A stretch of DNA of 64,000 nucleotides. It comes from Bradyrhizobium vignae (GTDB taxonomy: Bacteria; Pseudomonadota; Alphaproteobacteria; Rhizobiales; Xanthobacteraceae). The translations under genes were made by a program, and so were the position numbers. The stretch is from NCBI RefSeq assembly GCF_004114425.1, contig NZ_RDQF01000011.1, positions 116,209-180,208 on the forward strand. The letters are read 5' to 3'. Positions 41,006 to 52,575 of the stretch are shown piece after piece (positions within the stretch are counted from its first letter, which is position 1; the number at the start of each line of letters is the position of its first letter). The notes beneath the pieces were generated by a model. It saw nothing but the letters and a program-made list of their open reading frames with translations, was not told the origin of the DNA and made no database searches.

Positions 41006-41132
41006 GGCCCGCGCTTTAGCACCATGGAACGGGGCCGCCAATCGGTGGAAATCGATCTGTTCCGCTGCGCCCCGCTGGGAACGGCGGCCCGCTTTTGGCA
41101 TAAGGCCTTGGAGCCTAGGAGACTGCCCCGCA

Positions 41133-41957
41133 ATGACCCCTTCCCGCGACATTTCCCGCCTGATCGAGATCATGGCGGCGCTGCGCACGCCGGTGACCGG
41201 CTGCCCCTGGGACCTCGAGCAGGATTTTTCGACGATCGCGCCCTACACGATCGAGGAAGCCTATGAGGTGGTGGACGCCATCACCCGTGGCGATCTCGAC
41301 GATCTCAGAGAGGAGCTCGGCGATCTCCTGCTCCAGGTCGTGTTCCACGCCCAGATGGCGTCGGAGCAGAACGCGTTCGATTTTGGGGACGTGGTCGAGG
41401 CCATCACCCGCAAAATGATCCGCCGCCATCCCCACGTCTTCGCCGACAAGGACGGCAATCTCGCCTCCTCTCACGTCAAGGAAGTCTGGGACCGCATCAA
41501 GGCCGAAGAGAAAGCCGAGCGCGCCGCACGCCGGCCCCCGGAGGAGACGACGACGCACAAATCGCTGCTATCAGGCGTCAAGGCCGGCCAGCCGGCGCTG
41601 ACCCGCGCCATGGAGTTGCAGCGCAAAGCCTCCACCGTTGGCTTCGACTGGAACGACCCGCGCGCGGTGCTGCAAAAGATTCGTGAGGAAACCGACGAGA
41701 TCGAGGCCGCGCTGGACCGTAACGACAAACAGGAGCTGGCGGAAGAAACCGGCGATCTCCTGTTCGCGCTGGTCAACCTCGCTCGTCATGTTGATGCCGA
41801 TCCGGAAGCCGCGCTGCGCACCACCAACGCCAAATTCGAACGCCGCTTCGCCTATATCGAGCGCGCGCTGAAAGCGCAGGGCCGCACGCTGGAGCACGCC
41901 TCGCTCGCGGAGATGGACGCGCTTTGGAATGCGGCGAAGCGGGAGGAGGTCCGGTGA
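41133..41957 (+). CDS. mazG: Nucleoside triphosphate pyrophosphohydrolase MazG
   Basis: 274 aa from ATG 41133. Two MazG domains in tandem: the first with [27 protein letters not shown] and [19 protein letters not shown] (ExxE...ExxD metal motif), the second near residues 195-240 with [35 protein letters not shown]. It hydrolyses non-canonical or excess NTPs to monophosphates. It stands alone here. A 200-base spacer with no gene separates it from convergent hflX. Confidence 0.96.
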   Translation: MTPSRDISRLIEIMAALRTPVTGCPWDLEQDFSTIAPYTIEEAYEVVDAITRGDLDDLREELGDLLLQVVFHAQMASEQNAFDFGDVVEAITRKMIRRHPHVFADKDGNLASSHVKEVWDRIKAEEKAERAARRPPEETTTHKSLLSGVKAGQPALTRAMELQRKASTVGFDWNDPRAVLQKIREETDEIEAALDRNDKQELAEETGDLLFALVNLARHVDADPEAALRTTNAKFERRFAYIERALKAQGRTLEHASLAEMDALWNAAKREEVR

Positions 41958-42163
41958 CGGAATTGCCGCTATGAGCAGCAACGATGTTCGCTCTGCTTCC
42001 GTGGACAAGGCGTTGTCCCGTATGAGCAGAACACACAGCAATCGCCGGCCTTTGGCTGCAATTGCCTGCCGCAACCTTTGCAAATGTAGAAATACTGGCA
42101 AGCGTCGGGCGCATGATCTGTGCCGACTGGCAGCGACATCCCGGACTACCAGTTTCACGAGCA

Positions 42164-43540
42164 TCACATCGCGTGCGGCACGGCATCAAACCTCGACACC
42201 ACGATATCTCGCTTGGTCTCGTCCACTCGCACGGTCATATCGAAGCGGCCATCGTGCAGCTCTTTCGCCAGCACCTCGGCATTGCGATGCAGCCAGCTGA
42301 TGCCGGCCCCGTCGGCGGCGTCGATGGAGAGATCGAGCGTGGTGCGCTTGGCGGCCAGGCGCTCCTCGATCGCGGCAAGCAGTGCGTCGACGCCCTGCCC
42401 TGACACGGCGGACACCAGCATCGCCGGATGATCCTCCGGCCTGCGCGCGGCGATATTGAGCAGCTCTTCGCGCTGTTCGGGATCGAAACGGTCGATCTTG
42501 TTCCAGACCTCGATGATGCGGCCGGAATCGTCGGGGTTGATGCCGAGCTGGCGCAGCACCGCGTCGACGTCGCTCTGCTGCGCCTCGGCGTCCTCATGCG
42601 AGATGTCGCGCACATGCAGGATGACGTCCGCCTCCAGCACCTCCTCCAGCGTGGCGCGGAAAGCGGCCACGAGCTGGGTCGGCAGGTTGGAGATGAAGCC
42701 GACGGTGTCGGACAGCATCGCCTTGCCGCCATGCGGCAGATTGAGTGCGCGCAGGGTCGGATCGAGCGTTGCGAACAGCATGTCGGCGGCCTGCACGTCG
42801 GCGCGCGTCAGGCGGTTGAACAGCGTCGACTTGCCGGCATTGGTGTAGCCGACCAGCGCCACGACGCGGTACGGCACGCGCTGGCGTCCCACACGATGCA
42901 GCCGCCGCGTCGCCTGCACCTTCTTCAGCTCGCTCTCGAGCTTGGAAATGCGCTCCTGGATCAGGCGGCGGTCGGCCTCGATCTGGGTCTCGCCCGGGCC
43001 GCCCATGAAGCCGAAACCGCCGCGCTGGCGTTCGAGATGGGTCCAGGAGCGCACCAGTCGCGAGCGCTGGTAGTTGAGATGCGCAAGCTCGACCTGGAGC
43101 GAGCCCTCCCTGGTCTTGGCGCGCCGGCCGAAGATTTCCAGGATGAGCCCGGTGCGGTCGAGCACCTTGGCGTGCCATTCCTTCTCCAGGTTGCGCTGCT
43201 GGATCGGCGACAGCGCGCAATCCATCACCACGAGCTCGACCTCGAGGGACTTGATCAGTCCGGCGATCTCCTCGACCTTGCCCTTGCCGATATAGGTCGC
43301 GGGCCGGATCTGGCTGACCGGCGCGATGATGGCGTCGGCAATGACGAGATCTATCGCGCGCGCGAGGCCCGCGGCCTCGTCGAGGCGGGCCTCAACGTCG
43401 CGCAGGACATAGCCATCCGCTTGCGCGTCGGCATTCCCTGCGCGCACTCGCAAATAGGGGCCGATGACCAGCACCCGCCCCGTATGAGCCCCCGCTGACC
43501 GCGGACGGTCAGCATCCCCGCTGAAATTCCGGGGTTCCAA
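42164..43540 (-). CDS. hflX: GTPase HflX
   Basis: 458 aa, ribosome-associated GTPase that splits stalled ribosomes. The start is TTG at 43540 (LEPRNFSGDADRP), unusual but 11 bases after the hfq stop. N-terminal HflX domain: IGKGKVEEI and VMDCALSPIQQRNLEKEW; then the GGFGFMGGPGETQIEADRR linker; G1 GYTNAGKST, G3 DTVGF, G4 NKID. The C-terminal domain follows. It is co-transcribed with hfq, as is usual. If TTG is wrong, the next likely starts are well inside the protein. Confidence 0.96.
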   Translation of the reverse strand: MEPRNFSGDADRPRSAGAHTGRVLVIGPYLRVRAGNADAQADGYVLRDVEARLDEAAGLARAIDLVIADAIIAPVSQIRPATYIGKGKVEEIAGLIKSLEVELVVMDCALSPIQQRNLEKEWHAKVLDRTGLILEIFGRRAKTREGSLQVELAHLNYQRSRLVRSWTHLERQRGGFGFMGGPGETQIEADRRLIQERISKLESELKKVQATRRLHRVGRQRVPYRVVALVGYTNAGKSTLFNRLTRADVQAADMLFATLDPTLRALNLPHGGKAMLSDTVGFISNLPTQLVAAFRATLEEVLEADVILHVRDISHEDAEAQQSDVDAVLRQLGINPDDSGRIIEVWNKIDRFDPEQREELLNIAARRPEDHPAMLVSAVSGQGVDALLAAIEERLAAKRTTLDLSIDAADGAGISWLHRNAEVLAKELHDGRFDMTVRVDETKRDIVVSRFDAVPHAM

Positions 43541-43551
43541 TCAGATCACTC

Positions 43552-43800
43552 TCAAGCCGGCTGGTCCTCGCCGCCTTCGAACAGCTGAATCGGAGCGCCG
43601 GGCATGATGGTCGAGATCGCATGCTTGTAGACAAGCTGCGAATGACCGTCGCGCCGCAGCAGCAAACAGAAATTGTCGAACCAGGTCACGATGCCCTGGA
43701 GCTTCACTCCGTTGACCAGAAAGATCGTCAGTGGCGTCTTGGTTTTGCGAACGTGATTAAGGAAGGTGTCCTGTAGGTTTTGTGCGCGGTCTGCCGCCAT
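43552..43800 (-). CDS. hfq: RNA chaperone Hfq
   Basis: 82 aa, the size typical of alphaproteobacteria. Sm1 motif [22 protein letters not shown] and Sm2 motif [11 protein letters not shown] are intact; the start is [19 protein letters not shown]. The C-terminal tail is short ([12 protein letters not shown]), so it lacks the long disordered tail of the E. coli form. It forms a hexamer that pairs small RNAs with mRNAs, including those of nitrogen regulation. It sits 242 bases after ntrX, with room for its own promoter, and 11 bases before hflX. Confidence 0.99.
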   Translation of the reverse strand: MAADRAQNLQDTFLNHVRKTKTPLTIFLVNGVKLQGIVTWFDNFCLLLRRDGHSQLVYKHAISTIMPGAPIQLFEGGEDQPA

Positions 43801-44042
43801 TGTTTTTTTCTCGCTTTGAGTTTCTTTTTATTGCGCCGGTTGCGGCCTCTTGTGACGAGGCCTCTCCCGGTTGCCGTCCTCATGAGATCCCCCTCGGAAG
43901 GAACAGCGTTTCAATTAGAGGACAGGTCGGGATATTAGGCAAGCCGCTTCACGCGGCAGGCCATGCCCTATTGCCCCGAAAAATTACGGAAATCGATGAT
44001 TTTCCTCGCCTATTCCCGAGGGCGGCCTGCAGTGTCGCGGCG

Positions 44043-45413
44043 CTAGCCGACGCCGAGCGCCTTCAACTTCCGATGCAGCGCCGACCGTTCCATGCCAACG
44101 AACTCAGCCGTGCGAGAAATATTTCCTGAGAAACGGCTGATCTGCGCAATCAAATAGTCGCGCTCGAACACTTCGCGCGCTTCGCGCAGCGGCAGGCCCA
44201 TGATGTGCTCGCCATTGTTGCTGGTCGGCATCGCCGGCACCATGGAGCCGACGTCCTGCGGCAACATATCGGCCGTAATGATCACTTCGGGTCCGCCTGC
44301 CGCCAGAATCATGACTCTCTCAACGTTGTTGCGGAGCTGGCGCACATTACCGGGCCAGACATGCGATTGCAGCACCGCCATTGCGTCCTGCCCGATCTGA
44401 CGCTTGGGCAAGCCACTGCCGGCCGAGATCTGCTCCATGAAGTAGTCGATCAATTCCGGAATGTCCTCGCGCCGCTCCGACAGCGCCGGCACGCGGATCG
44501 GCACCACCGAGAGCCGGTGGTAGAGATCCTCCCGGAAACGGCCCGCCGCGATCTCCTCTTCGAGATTGCGCGCGGTCGATGAGATGATGCGCACGTCGAC
44601 CTGCACCTTGGCAGTGCCGCCGACGCGCTGGAATGACTGCTCCACCAGCACGCGCAAGATCTTGTTCTGGGTCTCGCGCGGCATGTCCGCGATCTCGTCG
44701 ATGAACAACGTGCCGCCATGGGCTTCCTCGAGCGCGCCGGGCTTGCGCGGCTGCTCGCCATTGGACTGCTCGACGCCGAACAGCTCGTGCTCCATGCGCT
44801 CGGGTGTGATCGCGGCGGCATTGATCACCACGAAAGGACCGTCGGCGCGGCCCGAGGCCGTATGCAGAGTGCGCGCGGTCAGTTCCTTGCCGGCGCCAGC
44901 GGGGCCGACGATCAGGATACGGCTGTTGGCTTTGGCGGCGCGCTCGATGGTCTGGCGCAGCTGGTTCATGCTTGGCGAACGGCCGACCAGCTGGCTGGCA
45001 CTCGGCGCGAGCTGTTTCAGCTCCTTGACCTCGCGCTTGAGCCGCGAGTTCTCCAGTGCGCGGGTCGCGACCAGGATCAGCCGGTCGGCCTTGAACGGTT
45101 TCTCGATGAAATCGTAGGCGCCGCGCTTGATCGCGGCGACCGCGGTCTCGATGTTGCCGTGGCCTGAGATCATCACGACGGGCAGATCGGCATTGTCCTT
45201 CTTGACCTGCTCCAAGAGCTGCAAGCCGTCGAGCTTGGAGCCTTGCAGCCAGATATCGAGAAACACGAGATGCGGCCGGCGATTGGCGATCTCGGCGAGC
45301 GCCGTATCGCTGTCGCGTGCGGTCCGGGTCACGAAGCCCTCGTCCTCGAGGATGCCCGCAACGAGATCCCGAATATCGGCCTCATCATCGACAATCAGAA
45401 TTTCACTTGCCAT
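44043..45413 (-). CDS. ntrX: NtrX response regulator
   Basis: 456 aa. Receiver domain with phosphoacceptor in VFLDIWLQGS and Lys in FIEKPFKAD (about 107); AAA+ domain with Walker A GPAGAGKELTAR and Walker B GGTLFIDEIADM; Fis-like DNA-binding helix at the end, MERSALHRKLKALG. The sigma-54-contacting loop GAFTGA is replaced by EQSNGEQPRKPGALEE, so it probably does not open sigma-54 promoters. It is 17 bases after ntrY, its cognate kinase. It controls envelope, nitrate/nitrogen and redox genes in relatives. Confidence 0.97.
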   Translation of the reverse strand: MASEILIVDDEADIRDLVAGILEDEGFVTRTARDSDTALAEIANRRPHLVFLDIWLQGSKLDGLQLLEQVKKDNADLPVVMISGHGNIETAVAAIKRGAYDFIEKPFKADRLILVATRALENSRLKREVKELKQLAPSASQLVGRSPSMNQLRQTIERAAKANSRILIVGPAGAGKELTARTLHTASGRADGPFVVINAAAITPERMEHELFGVEQSNGEQPRKPGALEEAHGGTLFIDEIADMPRETQNKILRVLVEQSFQRVGGTAKVQVDVRIISSTARNLEEEIAAGRFREDLYHRLSVVPIRVPALSERREDIPELIDYFMEQISAGSGLPKRQIGQDAMAVLQSHVWPGNVRQLRNNVERVMILAAGGPEVIITADMLPQDVGSMVPAMPTSNNGEHIMGLPLREAREVFERDYLIAQISRFSGNISRTAEFVGMERSALHRKLKALGVG

Positions 45414-45430
45414 GGATCGCGCCTGTGTTG

Positions 45431-47782
45431 TCAGCTGCCTGTTGAGGCTTCGATTTTGGTTGAATCATTGGTCTTTTCAGCCGGCTCTTTGGTTTGCTGG
45501 CTCTTGACGGATTCCGTGGCCGCTTGCTTGGCCGCCGGCGTTTGCTCGACCATCTCGGACTTCGCGGGTTGCCCCGAGACGGCAAAGCGCATCCGCATCC
45601 AGGCGCCGCGCTGGCCTTCGCGGAAGTCGGAGGCGTCCTTCAGCTCGATGCGCCCGCCATGGTCTTCCAGCACGCGGCCGACGATGGCCAGCCCCAGCCC
45701 GGTGCCCTTGGCGCGCGTGGTGACGTACGGCTCGAGCAGGCGCGAGCGCGCGACCTTGGGCAGGCCGATGCCGTTATCGATGACGTCGATCAACACGTCT
45801 TCGCCCTCGCGCGACACCACGACGTCGATGCGGCCTTTGCCGAGTTCTTCCGGCGGGACCTGCTCGATCGCCTCGGTGGCGTTCTTGATGATGTTGGTGA
45901 CTGCCTGCGAGATCAGCCGCCGGTCGAACTGGGCGCGCAGCGGATCCTGTTTGAACTCGGCCTCGATGTCGATCTCGGGATGGGCGACCTTCATCAGGAA
46001 CACGGCTTGCCGCACGGTGTCCGCGACGTCCTCGCCTTCCATTACAGGCTTGGGCATCCGCGCAAAGCGCGAGAACTCGTCGACCATGCGCCTGATGTCG
46101 TCGACCTGGCGCACGATGGTGTCGGTGCACTGGTCGAAGATCTGCTTGTCCTTGTCCTCGGTGATGGTCTTGCCGAACTTGCGGCGGATGCGCTCGGCCG
46201 AGAGCTGGATCGGCGTCAGCGGGTTCTTGATCTCATGCGCGATGCGACGCGCGACGTCGCCCCAGGCCGAGGTGCGCTGGGCCGAGACGAGCTCGGTGAT
46301 ATCGTCGAGCGTGATGATGTAGCTGTCGTGCGGCTGGTTCTTCTCGGCACTGACGCGGACCGACAGATTGCGCTCGGTGCCGTCGCGGGTGATCGTGATC
46401 TGGCCCTGCACCAGACGCTGGGTCCCTTCGCGCGCCGCCTTCATCATCTCGTCGAGCTCGGGCAGCACGTCGGAGAGCGGATGGCCGAGGGTCTCCGCTT
46501 CGGAGTGCCCGATCAGCTTCTCGGCGGAGCGGTTGAGGATGCCGACACTGCCGGACGTATCGACACCGATGATGCCGGCGCTCGCCGAGGACAGCACGGC
46601 CTCGATGAAGCGGCGGCGGCTATCGATGAGATCGCTGGCGTTGACGAGCTCGTCGCGCTGGCTGCGCAGTTCCTGCGTCATCTTGTTGAAAGTCTCACCC
46701 AGCTGGGCGAGATCGCCTTCCGACTGGTGCACGGGCACCTGGACGTGGAGGTCGCCGGTCGAGACCGTGTGCGCCGCGTTCATCAGCCGCCGGATCGGCG
46801 AGACCAGCGAATTGGCGAAGTTGAGGCCGATCAGCACCGAGGCCATCAAAATGGTCAGCGCGATCACCGCGAACATCAGCGCGAACGCGACCTGGATGCC
46901 GAGCCGGCGTGACTCGATCTGGGCGTATTCGGCGACGCTGACTTCGGTCTGCTTGAGCTGATTGACGACATTCGGGTCGAGCGGACGGGCGACATAGAGG
47001 AAGGTGTCGTTGAAGGCGCGCAGGCGGATCACCGCGGCGACGAAGCTCGCATCGGGGAGCACCGCGATCTCGGGCTCGTTCTCGTTGACATTGCTGAGAA
47101 AGTCCGACGCCGGCGGCGAATAAGCCAGCCGCATGCCGGTGTCGGCCGACTCCAGGATGTTGGTGTTCTTGTCGATGATCATCGCGCCCGGCAGGTTCCG
47201 GGAGGCGGCGCTCGCCGTCAGCATCTCGCGGAACGAGCGGCGGTCCTGGTCGTAGAGCGGCCGGGCATGGGCGATGTCGTTGGCCATGCCGATGATGTCG
47301 CCACGGATCAGCTGCGCGTGATCCTGCATATAGGCCCGCGCGATCGTCAGCGAGTTCTGGATCACCTCCTTGGTCGGCCCGGAGAAGAGCCGGTCGAGGC
47401 CACGCTCGATGGTGACGTTGGCGACGACCGCGACCAGCACCGCCGGCAGCACCGCCACGATCGAGAACAGGCTGACGATTTGGACATGGAGACGCGCCGC
47501 CGCCCTGCCCCGCCGCCGCGCCAGGATCAGCTGCCAGAGTTCGCGGATGATAATGCCGACCAGCAGCAGGATCGTGGCCGCATTGATCAGGTAGAACGTA
47601 CGGACCACCTCGGGCGTCGGCTCGATCTTGGTGAGACCGGTCAGGACCAGGAAGGTCAGGAAGGCCGACAGCAGCGCCAGCGCCACGGCAACGGGTGCCA
47701 GCCAGCGCCGCACCGACCAACGCCGGGGCTCTTCCGCTGGGGCCGTGTCAAAGTGTGCGGCCGAGGTGTCTGCGCTGGTCAT
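45431..47782 (-). CDS. ntrY: NtrY sensor histidine kinase
   Basis: 783 aa from ATG 47782 (MTSADTSAAHFDTAPAEEP), chosen over a longer open frame. Three or four membrane segments lie within residues about 30-125 and 290-325, with a periplasmic domain between; then HAMP, a PAS domain (VLSSASAGIIGVDTSGSVGILNRSA), the H-box [21 protein letters not shown], and N/G boxes NIIKNATEAIE and GTGLGLAIVGR. The C-terminal tail is Lys/Gln/Glu-rich. It faces the periplasm or redox state and phosphorylates NtrX. It is separated from ntrC by about 890 bases. Confidence 0.97.
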   Translation of the reverse strand: MTSADTSAAHFDTAPAEEPRRWSVRRWLAPVAVALALLSAFLTFLVLTGLTKIEPTPEVVRTFYLINAATILLLVGIIIRELWQLILARRRGRAAARLHVQIVSLFSIVAVLPAVLVAVVANVTIERGLDRLFSGPTKEVIQNSLTIARAYMQDHAQLIRGDIIGMANDIAHARPLYDQDRRSFREMLTASAASRNLPGAMIIDKNTNILESADTGMRLAYSPPASDFLSNVNENEPEIAVLPDASFVAAVIRLRAFNDTFLYVARPLDPNVVNQLKQTEVSVAEYAQIESRRLGIQVAFALMFAVIALTILMASVLIGLNFANSLVSPIRRLMNAAHTVSTGDLHVQVPVHQSEGDLAQLGETFNKMTQELRSQRDELVNASDLIDSRRRFIEAVLSSASAGIIGVDTSGSVGILNRSAEKLIGHSEAETLGHPLSDVLPELDEMMKAAREGTQRLVQGQITITRDGTERNLSVRVSAEKNQPHDSYIITLDDITELVSAQRTSAWGDVARRIAHEIKNPLTPIQLSAERIRRKFGKTITEDKDKQIFDQCTDTIVRQVDDIRRMVDEFSRFARMPKPVMEGEDVADTVRQAVFLMKVAHPEIDIEAEFKQDPLRAQFDRRLISQAVTNIIKNATEAIEQVPPEELGKGRIDVVVSREGEDVLIDVIDNGIGLPKVARSRLLEPYVTTRAKGTGLGLAIVGRVLEDHGGRIELKDASDFREGQRGAWMRMRFAVSGQPAKSEMVEQTPAAKQAATESVKSQQTKEPAEKTNDSTKIEASTGS

Positions 47783-47959
47783 TCCGGCAATGGTGGTGCT
47801 GAAAACGGGTCCGCGACGGGCGGGTACTGATGTATTCGTACCACATTGTTGCCGAATTGCGACAATTCCGCGGCGTCTGCCCCGCCGCGGAGCGGCGCAA
47901 TCCACAGGGACATGCCATTCGGCTGGGAACGGATTCCCGCCGTCCCGGCTTGATCCGGC

Positions 47960-48106
47960 ATGGATAGGATCTTTCTCGCGACGATGGTTTCGGCCGTTCT
48001 TCTGCTGATCGTGGCCGCCGACCTCCTGGTCAACGGCCTCGCCCTTCAGCAGGTCCCGGTGAATCTCGCCAGCGTGATGCCGGCATCCGGCCAAACGGTC
48101 AGATAG
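47960..48106 (+). CDS. 48-aa small membrane protein
   Basis: Plus-strand ORF in the gap between ntrY and ntrC: MDRIFLATMVSAVLLLIVAA and then DLLVNGLALQQVPVNLASV, ending MPASGQTVR before a TAG. One membrane helix and a polar tail. The ntrC-ntrY spacer is long in this genome, which leaves room for it. No strong ribosome binding site is present. Orphan; function unknown. Confidence 0.5.
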   Translation: MDRIFLATMVSAVLLLIVAADLLVNGLALQQVPVNLASVMPASGQTVR

Positions 48107-48672
48107 ATGTCATGCCGCGCGTTGCGGCCGAACGACCCATTTGAACGCAAGCGGAACATTTAGGCCGATTGGGATTTCTGCTCAGCGCGTCAGCCACAAC
48201 GGCCAGCGCGATCCGGACAGGCTCAGCTCTGCCTTGGTAGGGGGAGCTGAGCCACCGCCGGGCAAACCAATGCGGACTTGCGTGGAGCGTGCCCTCGGCG
48301 TCCTCGCATCAACATCGCGGCGCACGGCCGCGGCATGCCGAGGTGGAAGCCCGTGCGCTCGGATTGTTCTCGCTGGTTCTGGCCAATCGCTCGTTCAGCG
48401 CCTCGCTGGTCTCCGCGTTCCGCCGTCCCAGCGCAGGTGTGAATCCAGCTCGCGATCGCCGCGTTGCTGCTCGGTCCCCCGAAGCACGCAAGCCGATCTG
48501 GAGCAGCCGGCAGCGCCTGCGAGCAACCGAGCTACCCTGCGGATTTTTTCAGAGCGGCCGTGCCCGCCTCCGAAGCTCGGCAACCGCCGGCATTCGCGTC
48601 ACCGTCGCGGCGGGTGTTAGTCGGCCTCGGCTCCTTCCGCTTCGGCCTGCCCAGCTTCGGCTCTGAGCGGAA
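48107..48672. other. Spacer between ntrY and ntrC with a hairpin
   Basis: About 560 bases with no supported gene. GGCTCAGCTC (48220-48229) and GAGCTGAGCC (48244-48253) form a perfect 10-bp stem with a 14-base loop, a likely terminator or boundary for ntrC or the small plus-strand ORF. The remainder (48254-48670) is GC-rich with no convincing frame, and looks like non-coding or long-decayed sequence. Confidence 0.55.
48220..48253. terminator. 10-bp perfect hairpin after ntrC / small ORF
   Basis: Inverted repeat GGCTCAGCTC / GAGCTGAGCC, loop TGCCTTGGTAGGGG. No clear T-run on either side. It is about 115 bases beyond the 48-aa gene stop and 420 bases beyond the ntrC stop. Confidence 0.45.
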
Positions 48673-50115
<1,443 letters not shown>

Positions 50116-50124
50116 CGTTGATCC

Positions 50125-51300
50125 TCATTTTGCCCCCTGTGATGCAGGCGACGACTTCCCGGCAGAGCCGTCGCGACTGCTTTGATCGGCATGTTTGACC
50201 GATGTGGAATACATCGGCATCAGCACGCGGAAGGTGGTCTTGCGCGGCTGAGATTCGCATTCGATGATGCCCCCGTGATCGCCGACGATTTTTGCAACCA
50301 GCGCCAAACCGAGACCACTTCCGGTCTGCTTGGTGGTCACGAAGGGGTCGAACAGATTGGGCAGAAGATCGTCGGGCACGCCTGGTCCATTGTCCCTCAC
50401 GCAGAATTCGAGCGGCAGAGATACCCGGGATTTTTGACCAGGCACTGACAGGCGCACGCCGGGGCGGAACGCGGTGGTGAGCTGGATCTCGGCGTCGGGC
50501 ACGTCGATCAGGGCTTCTGCGGCGTTCTTCACGAGGTTGAGGAACACCTGAATCAGCTGGTCCTGATTCGCGAGCACCGGCGGCAGCGAGGGATCGTAGT
50601 CCTCGATGAAGCGGATGTTGCGGGCAAAGCCCGACTGCGCCAGCCGCTTCACGTGGTCGAGCACCGAATGGATGTTGACGGGCCCGCGCACCACGGGACG
50701 CTCGTCGCCGAACACCTCCATGCGGTCGACCAGCGTCACGATGCGGTCGGCCTCGTCGCAGATCAGGCGCGTCAGCATGCGGTCCTCGGACGAGGCCTGC
50801 TGCTCCAAGAGCTGCGCCGCGCCGCGAATACCCGAAAGCGGATTCTTGATCTCATGCGCGAGCATTGCTGCTAGCGCTATCACCGAGCGCGCGGCGCTGC
50901 GATGGGTGAGCTGTCGATCCATCTTGTCGGCGATGGTGCGTTCCTGCAGCATCACCACGATGTGGCCCGGACGCTCGGTGAGCGGCGCGACGTGCAGGTC
51001 GACCTGGCGATCGCCGCCCATGCGCGGCGTACCCAAATCGACCTTGTATTCGTTGACCGGCGAGTTCGACGAGCGCACCTGGTCGATCAGCGCCAGCAAG
51101 GGGCTGCCGAACGGCACCAGTTCCTTCAACGACTGCCGCTTCAAGAACTGCGTCGAGATCTCGAAGAAAGCTTCGGTCGCGATATTGGCGGCGACGATCT
51201 TGCCGTCCGGCCCGATCATGAGCACGGGATTCGGCAACGCATCCAGGATTGCGTCGCTGTCGGACTGAAGCGGCCGACGATGTTCAGCGGCTGAGCTCAT
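50125..51300 (-). CDS. ntrB: Nitrogen regulation sensor kinase NtrB
   Basis: 391 aa from ATG 51300 ([18 protein letters not shown]), whose ATGA overlaps the dusB stop. N-terminal PAS domain ([22 protein letters not shown]), H-box [20 protein letters not shown] box [12 protein letters not shown], and ATP-lid [16 protein letters not shown]. No membrane segment: it is cytosolic and its kinase and phosphatase activities are set by PII proteins. Its ends are tightly joined to dusB and ntrC. Confidence 0.98.
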   Translation of the reverse strand: MSSAAEHRRPLQSDSDAILDALPNPVLMIGPDGKIVAANIATEAFFEISTQFLKRQSLKELVPFGSPLLALIDQVRSSNSPVNEYKVDLGTPRMGGDRQVDLHVAPLTERPGHIVVMLQERTIADKMDRQLTHRSAARSVIALAAMLAHEIKNPLSGIRGAAQLLEQQASSEDRMLTRLICDEADRIVTLVDRMEVFGDERPVVRGPVNIHSVLDHVKRLAQSGFARNIRFIEDYDPSLPPVLANQDQLIQVFLNLVKNAAEALIDVPDAEIQLTTAFRPGVRLSVPGQKSRVSLPLEFCVRDNGPGVPDDLLPNLFDPFVTTKQTGSGLGLALVAKIVGDHGGIIECESQPRKTTFRVLMPMYSTSVKHADQSSRDGSAGKSSPASQGAK

Positions 51301-52373
51301 GCAGCGGCGCTCCATGCGAAGTCGTCGAAAGCGTCTTGCAGTGAATTGTGAACGAGGCGCGGATCCTCCGAGACCAGGATCTTTTGGCGCCAGGATCTCA
51401 GCTTCTCGGCCGGCGCACGGCTCGCCTGCGCTGCGACATCGAGCGCCCAGCCCAGATGCTTGCGGGCATGCCTGAGACCGATGCGCAGACCATAGAGCGC
51501 GCAAACGCCATCATAGAGTGTGCGGACATAATGCAGCTGCGTTTCGAGCGAGGGGGCAGCTTCCTCAGCCCCGCCCTGCAGGCGGCGGCCGATCTGACCG
51601 GGCAGCCAGGGCTGGCCCTGCGCACCGCGGCCGATCATCACGGCGTCGGCGCCTGAGGCTTCCAATGCGGTGAGCGCCTTTTCATAGGACGTGATGTCGC
51701 CGTTGACGACGAGCGGAATGGAGATGGCCTCGCGCACGGCGCGGATCGCATCCCAATCGGCCTCGCCCTTGTAGAATTGGCAGCGGGTGCGGCCGTGAAC
51801 GGTGACGAGCCGGATGCCGGCGGCTTCAGCGCGCCGCGCCAGTTCCGGCGCATTGCGCGTGCGGTCGTCCCAGCCGAGCCGCATCTTGAGCGTCACGGGC
51901 ACCTTCACCGCGGCGACCGTCGCGTCGATCAGGCTGACGGCGTGGTCGAGATCGCGCATCAAGGCCGAGCCAGACTGGCCGCCGGTGACATGGCGGGCCG
52001 GACAGCCCATGTTGATATCGATGATGTCGGCGCCCTCGGATTCCGCGATGCGGGCGCCTTCGGCCATCCAGTGCGCCTCGCAGCCGGCAAGCTGGACCAC
52101 GTGCGGACCGATTCCCGTGGCTTCGCAACGCAACCGGGACATCCAGTGGCCATTGGCGAGCTCATCGCTTGCGGTCATCTCGGATACGACGAGACCGGCC
52201 CCAAGCTCGGCGGCCAGCCGGCGGACGGGCGAGTCAGTCACACCTGACATCGGCGCCAGGAAGACCGGGGTGGCGACTTCAATATCGCCTATTTTCAACG
52301 GCTTAGAGCCTGATACTGCCGAGCCGGTCACGGGGGTCTCGTTGACTGAGCAGGGCGTCATTGCGCCTGCCAT
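51297..52373 (-). CDS. dusB: tRNA-dihydrouridine synthase DusB (NifR3)
   Basis: 358 aa. FMN-binding TIM barrel: [34 protein letters not shown], then [21 protein letters not shown] (catalytic Cys), [27 protein letters not shown] and [12 protein letters not shown]. It reduces uridines in tRNA. In alphaproteobacteria it is the first gene of the ntrBC operon and was once called nifR3. The first residues [24 protein letters not shown] look like a weakly conserved extension, so a later start (for example near [13 protein letters not shown]) is possible. Confidence 0.97.
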   Translation of the reverse strand: MAGAMTPCSVNETPVTGSAVSGSKPLKIGDIEVATPVFLAPMSGVTDSPVRRLAAELGAGLVVSEMTASDELANGHWMSRLRCEATGIGPHVVQLAGCEAHWMAEGARIAESEGADIIDINMGCPARHVTGGQSGSALMRDLDHAVSLIDATVAAVKVPVTLKMRLGWDDRTRNAPELARRAEAAGIRLVTVHGRTRCQFYKGEADWDAIRAVREAISIPLVVNGDITSYEKALTALEASGADAVMIGRGAQGQPWLPGQIGRRLQGGAEEAAPSLETQLHYVRTLYDGVCALYGLRIGLRHARKHLGWALDVAAQASRAPAEKLRSWRQKILVSEDPRLVHNSLQDAFDDFAWSAAA

Positions 52374-52382
52374 GATCTATCT

Positions 52383-52401
52383 TGCGCACAATTCTTGTGC
52401 A
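52383..52401. promoter_or_regulatory. Dyad just upstream of dusB
   Basis: TGCGCACAATTCTTGTGCA has 5-base arms TGCGC and GTGCA with one mismatch and a 9-base centre. It starts 10 bases upstream of the dusB ATG. The arms resemble NtrC half sites (TGCAC), but the spacing is 19 bases in total rather than the usual 17, so it is not a standard site. It lies inside the likely 5' region of the ntrBC operon. Confidence 0.3.
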
Positions 52402-52575
52402 GTCAAGCGTCATGCCTACAGTTTAGACAGTTCTGCAAATCTTTCAAGTGCAGTGCAGCAAAATGCTGTTTCCCACAATCCCGGGAAATCCCCTTTTTTT
52501 GCGGGCTTGCCGTGCTAGAGGCATGCCGGCAAATCACCCCCTGCCCTTTCATTGGCAACTGAGTATTTGAGTCCT

